A stretch of DNA of 64,000 nt from Flaveria trinervia. Taxonomy: Eukaryota; Streptophyta; Magnoliopsida; Asterales; Asteraceae. Below are positions 1 to 11,739 of the stretch, piece after piece; position 1 is the first letter of the stretch; every line of letters starts with the position of its first letter. Both the position numbers and the translations under genes were made by a program. Below the pieces are notes generated by a model. That model searched no databases, was not told the origin of the DNA, and saw only the letters and a list, made by a program, of their open reading frames with translations. The DNA is taken from contig CM046453.1 in the NCBI GenBank assembly GCA_025506515.1, positions 46,732,395-46,796,394 of the forward strand, written 5' to 3'.

Positions 1-1972
1 GTTGTTTCTCTTTCTCTAGCTCCTTTTCTTTTTCTTGTTGTTTCTCTTCGACCACTCTCTTTCTCTTTCTTTCTTTTACTGCCATAGACTCCCCCTTCTT
101 GGGTGCATTGGGTTCAGGGGTTTGAATGGCAGAAAGTGACTTTTGCACAACATCATCAACAAGTGTTTGGAGGTTTGAGAAGATCCTCTCATCAATGGCT
201 TTATGTACTATCTCAATGATGATGGGAGTGATGAGAGGTAAGGAGTTTTGAAAGGTTGTAACCATCTGCTCAGAGGGGTTCTGTCCCTAAGAGGTGGTGC
301 CAAAAGCAGTGGCTTAGTTAAGTGTATTGGCTGTGTGTTTGGTGAACCTTCAAATGAAGGTGCCATCTGTGGGTCAATGGGGATAGATGGACTTTCATCC
401 TGAGACATTTTGGCTAGCAGCTCTTTGAGTCTGCTCACCTCAGTCTCTAAGATTATATTATGGGCTAAGACATTGAAGAAAAAGCCCAGGTCATCATCAA
501 TGTTTATTGAATCACTGACCTCCTGATTAAATCAGGATGTACATGCCCTGAGTGTAGATAAGTATATGCACGTGCCCCTTGTTCTTGGTTCTAGGGACTT
601 CCTGCCTCAGGACTTTGTCCTTCATTGCAGTTGCCTCTGGTGAGGTCTTACATATGGTACCAACTTCATCCTGTTCATTTGCTGAATCAGTAGAAGTGGC
701 AGCCTGACCATATGTTCTAACCTCCTCTTCTACACTTGGAGATTGAACAATATAACCCCTGTGTTGTGGGTTATCAGCAACATTTTGGTCCTCCCCCTCA
801 ATTGTTGAGGTATTCTTAGTGTTAATTGGTTTCTGGGGAGGGGGTGAGGAATGCAACTGACTCAGCACTTTAGCAACTATAAGGGTTGGGCTTTGAGGGG
901 CGGTTGCAGTTGGAGATTGGTCATAAGCAGATTGCACCTGGGGTGAGAGATGCTCTTTAATGGTAACCTTCTCAACTGAGAAAGGTTCCAGTAATGTGGT
1001 ATCCCCAAATTTGGTTGCAACAGGATCCTGTGGAGAGGATACCTGTGCGGTTTTAGCTGGTTGAGTCTCTAACATAACTGGGGGGTTAGAACCAGTATGT
1101 GTTTCCTGTATTGGTGGTACATGGGCATCCGCAGGGGACTCATCTCCCTGAGTAGCCTTTTTGGGCTTTTTAGGTTTGGATTTGGTGGGGACTTTGGATG
1201 TGGAGGTGGAGGCTGTAGGTTCCCTCTACTTGGGTTTGAGCAGCCGAGCAGCCCCTTTGAGAGTAGGGTCAGAGTTATGTCTGGAGTATACCTCAGCTAA
1301 AACAACTGGAGCAGGGACTCCAAGACCAACAAAACCGTCAGATTTTAATTGATTTAAAATTATGGCCATCAGAAACCTGGGATATAGTAGCCATCTGTTT
1401 GTCACAGGTTTCTGAGCCAGATCCTTTAGTTCCATAAACACTATCTCAGAAAAATTTAGATTTTGTCATTCAAAGATAGAGTACAATACCTGTTGCCATC
1501 TAGAGGACATCTCATCCCATGAAGATGTCTTTGGAGCAAGACAGACATTCACCATGTGGAAGATAAGTCTTTCAGCATCATAAAGTGCTTTTTGCGAATG
1601 GTTGTAGCACTTAAGTCTCCTTCATACCCGTTGTTGATGAAGACATATCAATGGTGCCTTTCGGTATTCTATAATACAGGTGGCATCATGCAAATTTAGG
1701 GTTTTGCGAATGATGTCAGGGGTGATTACCACCTATTTCTGGTTAACCAACGAATGGAGAGTGATTTGGCTATCATTTTCACCAGTTGTGACTGAGACGT
1801 TGGTCCAGAATTGATGTAAGGAAACGGGGTATATGGTAGGATTCAAAAGAAAAGCGGTTCGCTATTGGGAATCCACCATAAGATCGATGGCAGTATCAAA
1901 TTTATTCCAGAAGGCCGATTTCGAGAGGTAGGCAACACAGTTGTGTCTAGGTTTTAGTTTCATGGTCGCCAT
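1..1972 (-). pseudogene. ORF2 of element A (N-terminal two thirds, broken)
   Basis: Unknown protein encoded between pol and the 3' LTR. The start is the ATG at 1972, matching the start of the B copy (15710). The N-terminal region carries the same residues as B, including HNCVAYLSKSAFWNKFD and the motif MVNVCLAPKTSSWD. It is followed by the WLLYPRFLMA segment, a Ser/Pro/Thr-rich stretch, an acidic linker ending DDDLGFF and the start of a Lys/Glu-rich coiled coil at the window edge. Several stops interrupt it, including a TGA at 1466-1468 that B has at the same place. No hydrophobic segment long enough for a membrane anchor is visible, so an envelope role is not supported. Function unknown. Confidence 0.75.
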
Positions 1973-2549
1973 TGTTGAGAGAAAAGGATAGAAAACGGCT
2001 AATGAAACGTTTGGCTATAAGTGCAGGTATTTTTAGGTTAAGAAAAAGCTGAAAAGAAAACGACTGAAAGTGTTGGTGTTGTCAGCAGTTGTATGAAAAC
2101 AACTGAAGACTTGGTTTTAACTATCAGACATTTGAAAACAACTAAAGACTTGGTTTTAGTCATTTGTAGTTATGAAATTACTGAAATCCTTGGTTTTTTC
2201 TTTAGGTGTAGAAAACAACTGAGAACTTGGTCTTAGTCATCAGTAGTTGTGAAACTACTGAAGACATGGTTTTGTCATCAGTTGTTTAAGGTGAAACAGC
2301 AGTTTGTGGAAACAACTGAAGAGAAAATTATCATCAGTAGTTTTCGTCAATTCTCATCAGACTTTTTAGCTGTTTTCAGTTGTTTCATAGGACATCAGTA
2401 CTTATCTATTTTTACTAACATCAGTAGTTGTAACTACATCAGTAGTTTGTAACTGCATCAGTTTCTTTTAACAGAATCAGTACATATTTGTGACATGTTT
2501 ACTAATGGTCATCAGTACTTGTTTACTGAGATCATCAGTAGTTGTCACT
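1973..2549 (-). repeat. Spacer of element A between pol and ORF2, array of CAGTAGTT motifs
   Basis: No gene. The stretch is filled with irregular copies of CAGTAGTTGT / ACAACTACTG, several arranged as stem-loops such as CAGTAGTT-GTGA-AACTACTG near 2230-2250. The same words fill the equivalent spacers of B and D and the LTRs of all three elements. Confidence 0.7.
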
Positions 2550-5500
2550 TATTCTAGCTGCAGCATACCAAGCCTTAACACAAGGTTTTGGAAAGTTGAA
2601 CTATCCAAAGGCTTAGTGAATATATCTGCAAGCTCATCAGCACTTGGCACAAACTTTGGATCATTAGACCTTTTTCAAAACAATCCCTAATAAAATAGTG
2701 TCTGATCTCTATATGTTTGGTCCTAGAATGCTAGACTGGATTCTTGACAATACACAGAGCTAAAGCACTATCCTTTAACAATGGAGTCTTAGTCTCTGTA
2801 ATGCCATAATCCAATAATTGGTTCTGAAGCCAGAGTATCTGAGATGTACAACTTGCATAGCAATGTACTCTGCTTCTAGTGGATGTAGGGTAGCAACAGA
2901 TGTTTGTTTCTTACTCTGCCAATAAATAAAACAGTTGCCTAGGAATTGACATCCACCAGAAGTTGACTTTCTGGTTAACTTACACCCTGCATAGTCATTA
3001 TCAAAAAAGCAACTAATTTGCAAGAGTGTCCAGTGGAATACCAAAGACCTAGAGATTGTGTACCTTACAGATATCTAAAGATCCTCTCGACTGCAATCAA
3101 ATGAGACTCTTTAGAAGCAGCCTGAAATCTAGCACAAACACAAGTTGCAAACATAATGTCTGGTCTAGAAGCTGTTAAGTACATCAAGGACCCAATCATA
3201 CATCTGTAAAGTGTTTCATCAACAGCTTTACCTCTCTGATCCACATCTAGTTGTGTGGTGTTGCACATGGGAGTAGAATAGGGCTTACAGTTTTGTAAAT
3301 CAAACTTATTCAAAAGATTTTTTGTATATTTTGACTGATGAATTAAGGTTCCATCAGTCTTTTGTTTTATTTGCAAGCCTAGAAAGAACTATAATTCTCC
3401 CATTGCACTCATTTCAAACTTTTGTTTCATTAAACTTGTAAAATCATCACACAACTAGGGATCAGAGGATGCAAAAATTATCTCATCAACATAAATTTGA
3501 ACAAGTAGCTTATGCTGATCCACTTTCTTAACAAACAAAGTTTTATCTATGGAACCTCTAGTGAAATTATTTTGAAGAAGAAAATTTGAAAGTGTTTCAT
3601 ACCAGGCTCTAGGAGCTTGCTTTACCCATAAAGAGCCTTATCAAGTTTATACACCCAATCAGGATGTTTATGTCGTTAAAACCTGGTGGTTGACACACAT
3701 AAACCTCTTCTTTTTTTTTTCCATATAAAAAAGCAGTTTTGACATCCATTTGAAAAACTTTAAGATTGTGGAATGCAACATAGGCTAAGAACAATCTAAT
3801 TGCTTCCAGTCTGGCTACAGGGGCAAAGGTTTCATCATAATCAGTACCTTCTTCTGTGAAAACCCTGTATAACCAGTCTAGCCATGTTCTTGACAATAAG
3901 CCCATTTTCATCAGTTTTATTCCTAACACCCACTTAGTGCATATTTCACACTTACCTGGGGGTAGAGGAACCAGTTCCCACACTTGCTGCTTTTTGAACT
4001 GAAGTAGCTCAAGCTGCATGGCTTCAACCCATCCATTGTCTCTTAAAGCAACATGATAGTTCTTTGGCTCTACCTGACTGATGAAGACAGCATAGAAGCA
4101 GAAGTTGGACAATTGACTTCTGGTTGAGACACCAGCATTGATATCACCAATGATTTGAGGCATGGGGTGATTCTTCAGCTCTTGGTACACTATAAGATCA
4201 GTGTAAGTGTTTGTAGCAGGCTCAGCAGCAGCAGATTTTGATCCAACTCTGGAAATCAAGTATGAGATGGCAATTCAAACGATGTAGAGGACTCAGAAAT
4301 CTCATCACCATTTGTTGTGGATGGAGCTGCTGAAGCTATAGGAACATCAAGTTTTGGACTCAGGCAGTTGATCACTAAACTTTAAAAGGTGAGTACTGAT
4401 ATCATCATCATCTTCAATACCACCAGGTGGAAGACTTGCTACAGAAGATGATTATTCACATGATCTGCAACAGCTGGAGGTTGATAAGGAACATATTGCA
4501 GTATATCCAGATCAAACAACTCCACAAGGTTTTGTGGAATTTTATCATCAGGAGATTCATTGAACTTCACATGCAAGGTTTCTTCAACTATCTTTGTTCT
4601 GCAGTTGAAGACTCTGTAAGCCTGCATGTGGATGAATATCCTACAAAATACCCTGCATCCACCATAGGATCAAATTTGTGGAGTTGATCCTTTGTGTTGA
4701 GAATGAAACAAGGACACCCAAATGCTTTGAAGAATGAAATTAGAGGAGCCAAATGATGTAGAACTTCATATGGAGTCTTCATCAACCTCTGATTTACTAG
4801 AACTCTATTCTACACATAGGAAGCTGTGTTGACAGCTTCAGCCCAAAAGGTCAATGGCAAACCAGAGTCTGCCAACATGGACCTTCCAGCTTCAATTAGG
4901 GTCCTGTTCTTTCTTTCCACTACTCCATTTTGTTCTGGGGTCCTTGGGATGCTAAACTGCCTCTTGATTCCCTTTGAGAGATAAAAATCATCAAGTGTAT
5001 GGTTTCTGAATTATGTTCTATTATCACTCCTTATACACTTGATTGATAGGGAATACTGCTTCTCAACATACAACACAAAGTTTATAATCGTCTGAGCAAC
5101 CTCATCCTTTGAATGCAAGAAGAAAGTCCATACAAATCTAGAGTAATCATCCACAATTACCAGACAGTATTTCTTCTTTGCCATGCTCATCACTCTCACA
5201 GGACAAAATAGATCCATGTGCAGTAACTGCAAGCAGGCAGTGGACTTAGGTTCTTCAATAGGAGGGAATGAGACTTTGTGCTGTTTTCCTTTCAAACAAG
5301 CAGTGCAGGTTTCATCACAGTAGAACTCCTTTATTGATAGACCTCCCACTAAACTATTGTGGATCAGCTGATTCATGTTTTTGAGATGTACATGACCCAG
5401 CCTTCTGTGCCACAGTTTAGATTCCTTTGGAGAGGCTTTGGAGAACAAGCAAGGATGACCCTTCAAATCAATCTTCTTTGACAAATCCAGGGCATATACT

Positions 5501-5873
5501 CTTCCAATCCTATTGGCCTTCAGGAGAGTATGTTCATCCAATACCTTGTCAATCAGCCTCAGAACTTGGGAAGACAGAATCCTGCAGTTCTGGCTTGTGA
5601 AAAGTGCAACATGCCCTTTATCACACATCTAACTAACACTCAGTAGATTATACTTGAGATTCTCCACATGGTTAACATCATCAAATCTGAGTTCTCCATT
5701 AGACACATATCCTTTCCCGATGATGTAACCCTTAGCATCATTTCCAAATGAACAAATCCCTTCTTTCCTTGAGAGTAGTCATTAAGAAGAGAATTGCTCC
5801 CTGTCATATGCATAGATCCTCCACTGTCTACATACCAGATGCTCCTTTGGCATGCTGAAGAACCCTGCAATCA
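2550..5873 (-). pseudogene. pol of element A (protease, integrase, RT, RNase H), broken
   Basis: Copia polyprotein for cDNA synthesis and integration. In order on the minus strand: protease core YVDSGGSMHMTG near 5840; integrase zinc site (HRRLGH ... CDETCTACLKGK) near 5300-5420; integrase core with HMDLF and VDDYSRF; the glutamate region PEQNGVVERKNR near 4910-4940; reverse transcriptase (FQMDVKTAFLYG near 3740); RNase H (KSTSGGCQFLG near 2940). The frame ends in LRLGMLQLE with the stop at 2550-2552. Stops replace normal residues at 5011-5013 (integrase) and 4810-4812, and frames shift several times. The RT active site reads YVDE instead of YVDD (GAG at 3482-3484). Inactive. Confidence 0.88.
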
Positions 5874-8781
5874 TCACAAGGAACTAGTTAGGTTTTGAGA
5901 CCCAACCTTTTTGGTTTTGGGTCTGTTTTCATCAACAGATTTAACCCTAACTTGTTTCTCATGATTAACAGCTGATGAAGGTGGAGATGGTGCTGAAATG
6001 GATTCCTTGGATTTGGGCTTGGAATACCTTTTCAGTGGTTTGATCACAGGTGCATCTAGTTGGTTAACTCTCCCCAACAAATGCTGAACCATCATAACAA
6101 GTTGTGTCTGATTTGTAGCTAAAGCTTTAAGCTCTTGTGACACATCAGTACTTTTTTTGATGAGTTCCTGTGACCCACCATTTCCTCCTTGAATTCACAG
6201 ACTTAGTCTGATTTTTATCATGAGGAACACTATCAGCTGTTTTATGATAAACCCTATCCTTCTTTTTGGATTTGGGTGAAGCCTTGGGTTTATCACATTG
6301 GGATGACTGTGGTACAAACTTGGTCTCAAACTCATTTATAATTTATCCATCTGAATTTTAATGAGCTTATCACTGTTGAGTTTGGAACCCTTTTTGTACC
6401 AACATTCATCAGAAAGATGATTGAATTTACCACATATTTCACATGGCTTAGTCTTCATCTTGGATTGATCAACTGCTGAAGTGGAAACTACTAAAGGTGT
6501 GATCTTCAGTACTTTCCTCCTTTCAGTACTTGTGTTAAGTACTGAAGGATCTGTAACAACTGAAGACTTGTTCTTCAGCTGTTCTTTATCCGTCCTGAAA
6601 TACCATATGATAGACTCCGCAGTAGTTGTTAATCCTTTTATTTCAGTTGATTTGAAATGCTTTTCAGATGTTGTGACTTGCCCTTCAGTACTTGAGGTAC
6701 TTTGAGGGACAACATCTGAAGTACTCAGCTTCATGTGCTTATCAGTAGTTAACCCATCAGGCAATTGATTTGCTGAGGTATCAACACTGATTTCATCTTC
6801 TGATCTTGGCTGATCACTTGAGGATGATACACATGATGATGTGGTTTGGAAATTGCTTTCACCTTCAGATTTTACTATTGATTTTGGAGTAAAATCTGTA
6901 GGTGGTGCAATGTGATTGTAACCTATTCCAAACTTCACATTTGAAGCAGTTTGCTTGCTGAGAAGCATTTCAAATCCCTTGCAGGATGATACCCAGCGGT
7001 CACACTCAACTTGGGTAGCTACAAGTGTTTCTTTGAGATCTCTGTGGTTCTCAAGAATGACCTCTAGCTTAGCCTTTTCATCATTTAATTGGCATTTAAG
7101 CTTATAAATCTCGTCATCTTTTTCTTTAAGGACAAACTCATACTCAGCTTTTCTTTTGGAAAGGGTTTGCTCAAACTTAAGATTTTGATTTATCAAAGCT
7201 ACATTTGCCTCTCTAATAGAGATAAATGCAGCTATGCAAGATTCAAACATAGCTTGGCCTTAGCCTCAGAGGAAACCTGGGTTACCTGTGATGTAGATGC
7301 ATTGGAGCATGAACCCTCAGTAGATTCCAGGGTCATGAGAGCAAGATTCCTAAAAGGATGTTCACCACCATGTTGACCATCACTAGCAAATAATTGCTCA
7401 TTAACAGAAAGATCATCTTGTAGACTGCTCTAGTCAACAGCACCAGGGTTGAAGAAGCTATGATGAGGTTGTGATTGAGATGGTTGAGGCTCAGGTAAGG
7501 CTTGAGGTTGTTATGCAATAGGAACTTGAACTTGATTTGGCTGTGGCATGTAATAGCAGGGATATGGATATGGCATTGGACCCTGAGGGACAAAAATGCA
7601 GGAGATATCGGTTGTGAGTGATGACCAGAACTAGCAGGATGTTGCCCTCTGTTTTGTGAACTATTGCTTGGAAAAGTCACAAAGGGTAGAGGAGTTAGAT
7701 CCAGTTGATCTACACTCTCTTGCAAAGTGCCCAAGCCTGTGGCATTTGTGACACCTCAACTTACTCTTGTCAAAACCAACTTTGGTTTTGCCAGAGAGTC
7801 CTGGAAATTTCCTGCCAGTTCCCTTGTAGAACTTTTGAGATCTGATATTAATCAAGGCCATTTGGCTTAGAATATCCATCTCTTCTAGGTCATCATCAGC
7901 AATACCTTTCAATCATCCATAATGAAGCACAAATTGTCACTATTACAGCTTGACTGACTATCAACACTAACAAATGCATGATCAGAACTGTTTGAAGAGA
8001 AATCTATATGCTCATCATAATTGCTTTCTGATGCAGCATATTCTGACTCATGACCACCTAGGCAGTGTTCCCTGGTACAAAGTCATCAGTGTGCTTTCCT
8101 GATGATGCTAGTTTCCTTTTCTGCTTTATCTCTCTTTCAAATGTAAGCAGTTTCCCATGGTTGGGGTAAGAGATAGGCTATCTAGATTTGCACTGGAACG
8201 TAGGACAATGGTATATGTATCCCATCTCTCAGGCAGTGATCTAAGGAATCTGTTGTTCATTGGGCTATTAGTGTATTCATGTTTGACCATTTTCAGCTAA
8301 GAGATCAAACAGGAAAAACGCTCAAACTGTTGAGTTAGTGTCTCACCCTTCCTATGAAAGAATGTCTCATATTATTGGGCAAGGATTTCTCTGTTGTTTG
8401 CTAAGACCTCATCTGTTCCACCAATTGTTCTTTCAATGCATTCCAGAGGTCATGAGCAGTTTCATGATGCATAAGCCCAGAATAGATTTCATTCGGCAGT
8501 GCCATGCCCAGAATTCCATGTGCTTTAGCATCAATCTCAAACAGTTTTCGATCCTCATCTGAGTATTGTTCCTTTTTCTTCGGTTGGTTTTTCGGATTGT
8601 TCACCATAGGCTTGTGTGGACCATGTACCACAGATGTCCAACAACTTGAATTGTTAACCGACAAGTGATGGAGCATTCTTCGTTGCCATATGTTATACTC
8701 AGTCCTAACCAGCATCGGAGGCTTGGTTGAGGAGCCAGTATTGTGAGGGTCATTAGAAGGAGTAGTCATTCTCAGATTCAA
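5874..8781 (-). pseudogene. gag of element A, broken
   Basis: Capsid/nucleocapsid gene. The likely start is the ATG at 8769 (MTTPSNDPHNTGSS), the same start as in D; an ATG four codons upstream (8781) is also possible. An N-terminal copia gag domain (EYNIWQRRMLHHLSV ... MALPNEIYSGLMHHETAHDLW) is followed by a first CCHC knuckle (CHKCHRLGHFARECRS, near 7740), a Pro/Gln-rich stretch, a coiled coil (6900-7250) and a second knuckle (CEICGKFNHLSDEC, near 6400). About 900 codons if intact, large for copia gag, as in Sireviruses. The frame ends in two TGA codons just upstream of, and in frame with, the protease region. Frameshifts lie between about 7250 and 8400. Confidence 0.82.
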
Positions 8782-8981
8782 TCAAATTCAATTAAGTTTT
8801 AACTGATTTAGCGCAAAACACAACAAACTCAATATGAACCAAGAGAAATCTCAAAGCAAATAACCGAAAGCAGCAGAAATTCAATCTCTATAACCAATTC
8901 TTGCAAATATACTAATTCGATCAAACTTAGATATCGAAATAGCAGTTTCAATGATTAATTATTAGATCGATCAATGATTAA

Positions 8982-8995
8982 CCAGCTCTGATACT
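8982..8995 (-). other. Primer binding site of element A (degraded)
   Basis: The minus strand reads AGTATCAGAGCTGG just downstream of the 5' LTR end. This is the plant initiator-tRNA-Met-type site TGGTATCAGAGCC with a few changes. D has the canonical form at the equivalent place. Confidence 0.75.
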
Positions 8996-8998
8996 ATT

Positions 8999-9729
8999 TG
9001 TTAGGATCAGTGATCTAAGTTTGATCAATTATAGTAGATTGCAGCGGAAATTCGAACAATGAATTAGATAATTTAGCAAGAACTCAATTGATATTCAATA
9101 GAAAAGCACACAGTTATAGAGAGAGAGAGAATTCTGCAAAAAGGAATATTTCATTCAAATACTTTCATGGTGGCTGAATGTCACACATTACAATTAGGTC
9201 AACATTCCTTATATAAGGGATGTGACGTCTGTTGATGTCACTTGATAGTGACATCTAACAGAATTATACAAACAACTGAAACTATGCAAACTACTGAGAA
9301 TGTTCTCAACAACTGATCACATCTTAGAGAATGCTAAGTATAAAAACATAAAACTACTGAACTTAAACTACTGAAACTATAAACTACTGAAAAGTAAATT
9401 ACAAGTACTAAAAAGGAAAACCATCACAACTACTAAAGTTAACAACTTCAGCTGTTGTGACAACTACTGATGACTCTGGTCTTCAGTCTTTGTCTTTAGT
9501 CTTTGTTCTTCAGACTTTTACTTCAGATGTTGTCTTCAGCTCGTAGCGTCAGACTTTGTCTTCAGTACTTTACTTTCAGACTTTGTCTTCAGTAGAAATC
9601 TTCAGATCTTGTCTTCAGACCTTGTAATCAGCTGATGTCTTCAGCTGTTGTGATCTTCTTCAGCAGTTGTAATGTCTGTGGGACTTAGAGGTTTTTCTGA
9701 TTAGGCTCATTGGTTCTTTTGGTCCAACA
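8999..9729 (-). repeat. 5' LTR of element A
   Basis: 731 bp, TG...CA on both strands: the minus strand begins TGTTGGACCAAAAGAACC and ends GATCCTAACA, matching the LTRs of B and D. It holds a palindromic TATA region CCTTATATAAGG (9207-9218), an ACGT-core stretch TGACGTC with TGATGTCA (about 9222-9240), many CTTCAGTAGTTG-type words (9280-9660) and a conserved hairpin (arms 9425-9440 and 9444-9459, three mismatches). Confidence 0.9.
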
Positions 9730-11726
9730 CCAAATGGCCTTGATTAATATCAGATTTCAAAAGTTCTACAAGAGAACTGGCAGGAAATTTCCAGGACCCT
9801 CTGACAAAATCAAAGTTGGTTTTGACAAGAGTAAGTTGTGGTGTCACAAATGCGACAGACTTGGGCACTTTGCAAGAGAGTGTAGATCAACTGGACCTAA
9901 CTCCTCTGCACTCTTTGTGACCTTTCCAAGCAATAGTTCACAAAATAGAGGACAACATCCTACTAGTTCTGGTCATCACTCACAACCTATATCTCTTGCA
10001 TATTTTGTCCCTCAGGGTCCAATGCCATATCCGTATCCCTGCTATTACATGCCACATCCAAATCAAGTTCAAGTTCCTATTGCACAACAACCTCAAGCCT
10101 TACCTGAGCCTCAACCATCTCAACCATCTCAATCACAACCTCATCACAGCTTCTTCACCCCTGGCGCTATTGACTGGAGCAGTTTACCAGATGATCTTTC
10201 TGGTAATGAGCAATTATTTGCTTGTGATGGTCAACATGGTGGTGAACATCCTTTTGGGAATCTTGCTCTCATGGCCCTGGAGTCTACTCAGGGATCATGC
10301 TCCAATGCATCTTCATCACAGGTAACCCAGGTATCCTCTGAGGCTAAAGCCAAGCTATGTTCTGAATCTTGCATAGCTGCATTTATCTCTATTATAGAGG
10401 CAAATGTAGCTTTAATAAATCAAAATCTTAAGCTTGAGCAAACCCTTTCCAAAAGAAAGGCTGAGTATAAGTCTGTCCTTAAAGATAAAGATGATGAGAT
10501 TTATAAGCTTAAATGCCAATTAAATGATGAAAAGGCTAAGCTAGAGGTCATTCTTGAGAACCACAGAGATCTCAATGAAACACTTGTAGCTACCCAAGTT
10601 GAGTGTGACCGCTGGGTATCATCCTGCAAGGGATTTGAAATGCTTCTCAGCAAGCAAACAGCTTCAAATGTGAAGTTTGGAATAGGTTACAATCACATTG
10701 CACCACCTACAGATTTTACTCCAAAATCAATAGTAAAACCTCAAGGTGAAAGTAATTTCCAAACCACATCATCATGTGTATCATCCTCAAGTGATCACCC
10801 AAGATCAGAAGATGAAATCAGTATTGATACCTCAGCAAATTAATTGCCTGATGGATTAACTACTCATAAGCACATGAAGCTGAGTACTTCAGATTTTGTC
10901 CCTCAAAGTACCTCAAGTACTGAAGGGCAAGTCACAACATCTGAAAAGCATTTCAAATCAACTAAAATAAAATGGTTAACAACTGCTGAGGAATCTATCA
11001 TACGGTCTTTCAGGACGGATAGAGAACAACTGAAGAACAAGTCTTCAGTTGTTATAGATCCTTCAGTACTTAACACAAGTACTGAAAGGAGGAAAGTACT
11101 GAAGTTCACACCTTAGTAGTTTCCACTTCAGCAGTTGATCAATCCAAGATGAAGAATAAGCCATGTGAAATATGTGGTAAATTCAATCATCTTTCTGATG
11201 AATGTTGGTACAAAAAGGGTTCCAAACTCAACATAGATAAGCTAATTAAAATGCAGATGGATGAAATGAAAAATGAGTTTGAGACCAAGTTTGTACCACA
11301 GTCATCCCAATGTGATAAACCCAAGGCTTCACCCAAATCCAAAAAGAAGGATAGGGTTTATCATAAAACACTGATAGTGTTACTAATGATAAACATCAGA
11401 TTAAGTCTGTGAATTACAAGGAGGAAATAGTGGGTAACCGGAACTCTTCAAAAACAAGTACTGATGTGTCACAAGAACTGAAAGCTTTAGCTACAAATCA
11501 GGCACAACTTGTTATGATGGTTCAGCATTTGTTGGGGAGAGTTAACCAACTAGATGCACCTGTGATCAAACCACTAAAAAGGTATTCCAAGTCCAAATCC
11601 AAGGAATCCATTTCAGCACCATCTCCACCTTCATCAGCTGTTAATCATGAGAAACAAGTTATGGTTAAATCTGTTGATGAAAACAGACCCAAAACCAAAA
11701 AGGTTTGGGTCTCAAAACCTAACTAG
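9730..11726 (+). pseudogene. gag of element B (C-terminal two thirds, broken)
   Basis: Capsid/nucleocapsid remnant lacking its N-terminal domain. Visible parts are the first CCHC knuckle (CHKCDRLGHFARECRS, near 9840), a Pro/Gln-rich stretch (near 10020-10140), a predicted coiled coil with many Lys/Glu/Leu (10330-10580) and the second knuckle CEICGKFNHLSDEC (near 11165). A TAA at 10841-10843 and frameshifts between 11116 and 11409 break the frame. The open frame through the first part begins within the LTR of A, so its apparent start codon at 9710 is not the real gag start. It ends at a TAG 20 bases before the protease region opens in another frame. Confidence 0.85.
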
Positions 11727-11739
11727 TTCCTTGTGATGA

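Larger units (their letters stand above)
1..9729 (-). mobile_element. Element A: Sirevirus-like Ty1/copia retrotransposon, 3' end off window
   Basis: Reading on the minus strand the order is 5' LTR (8999-9729), primer site, gag, protease, integrase, reverse transcriptase, RNase H, a motif-rich spacer, then ORF2, which runs off the window at position 1. Integrase before reverse transcriptase defines Ty1/copia; the extra ORF between pol and the 3' LTR fits the Sirevirus layout. Element B is a second copy of the same family in the opposite orientation and supplies the comparison for every part. The 5' LTR abuts internal gag sequence of B at 9730, so A most likely inserted into B. All reading frames are broken. 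Confidence 0.9.

Noticed and set aside
1097..1352. Plus-strand open frames opposite ORF2 of A (and 16333-16588 opposite B)
   Set aside because: They are antisense reflections of the Pro/Thr/Lys-rich ORF2 stretch and have no domain of their own.
9710..9729. Start codon at 9710 as the gag start of B
   Set aside because: It lies in the LTR of A; the frame is open across the insertion junction only by chance.
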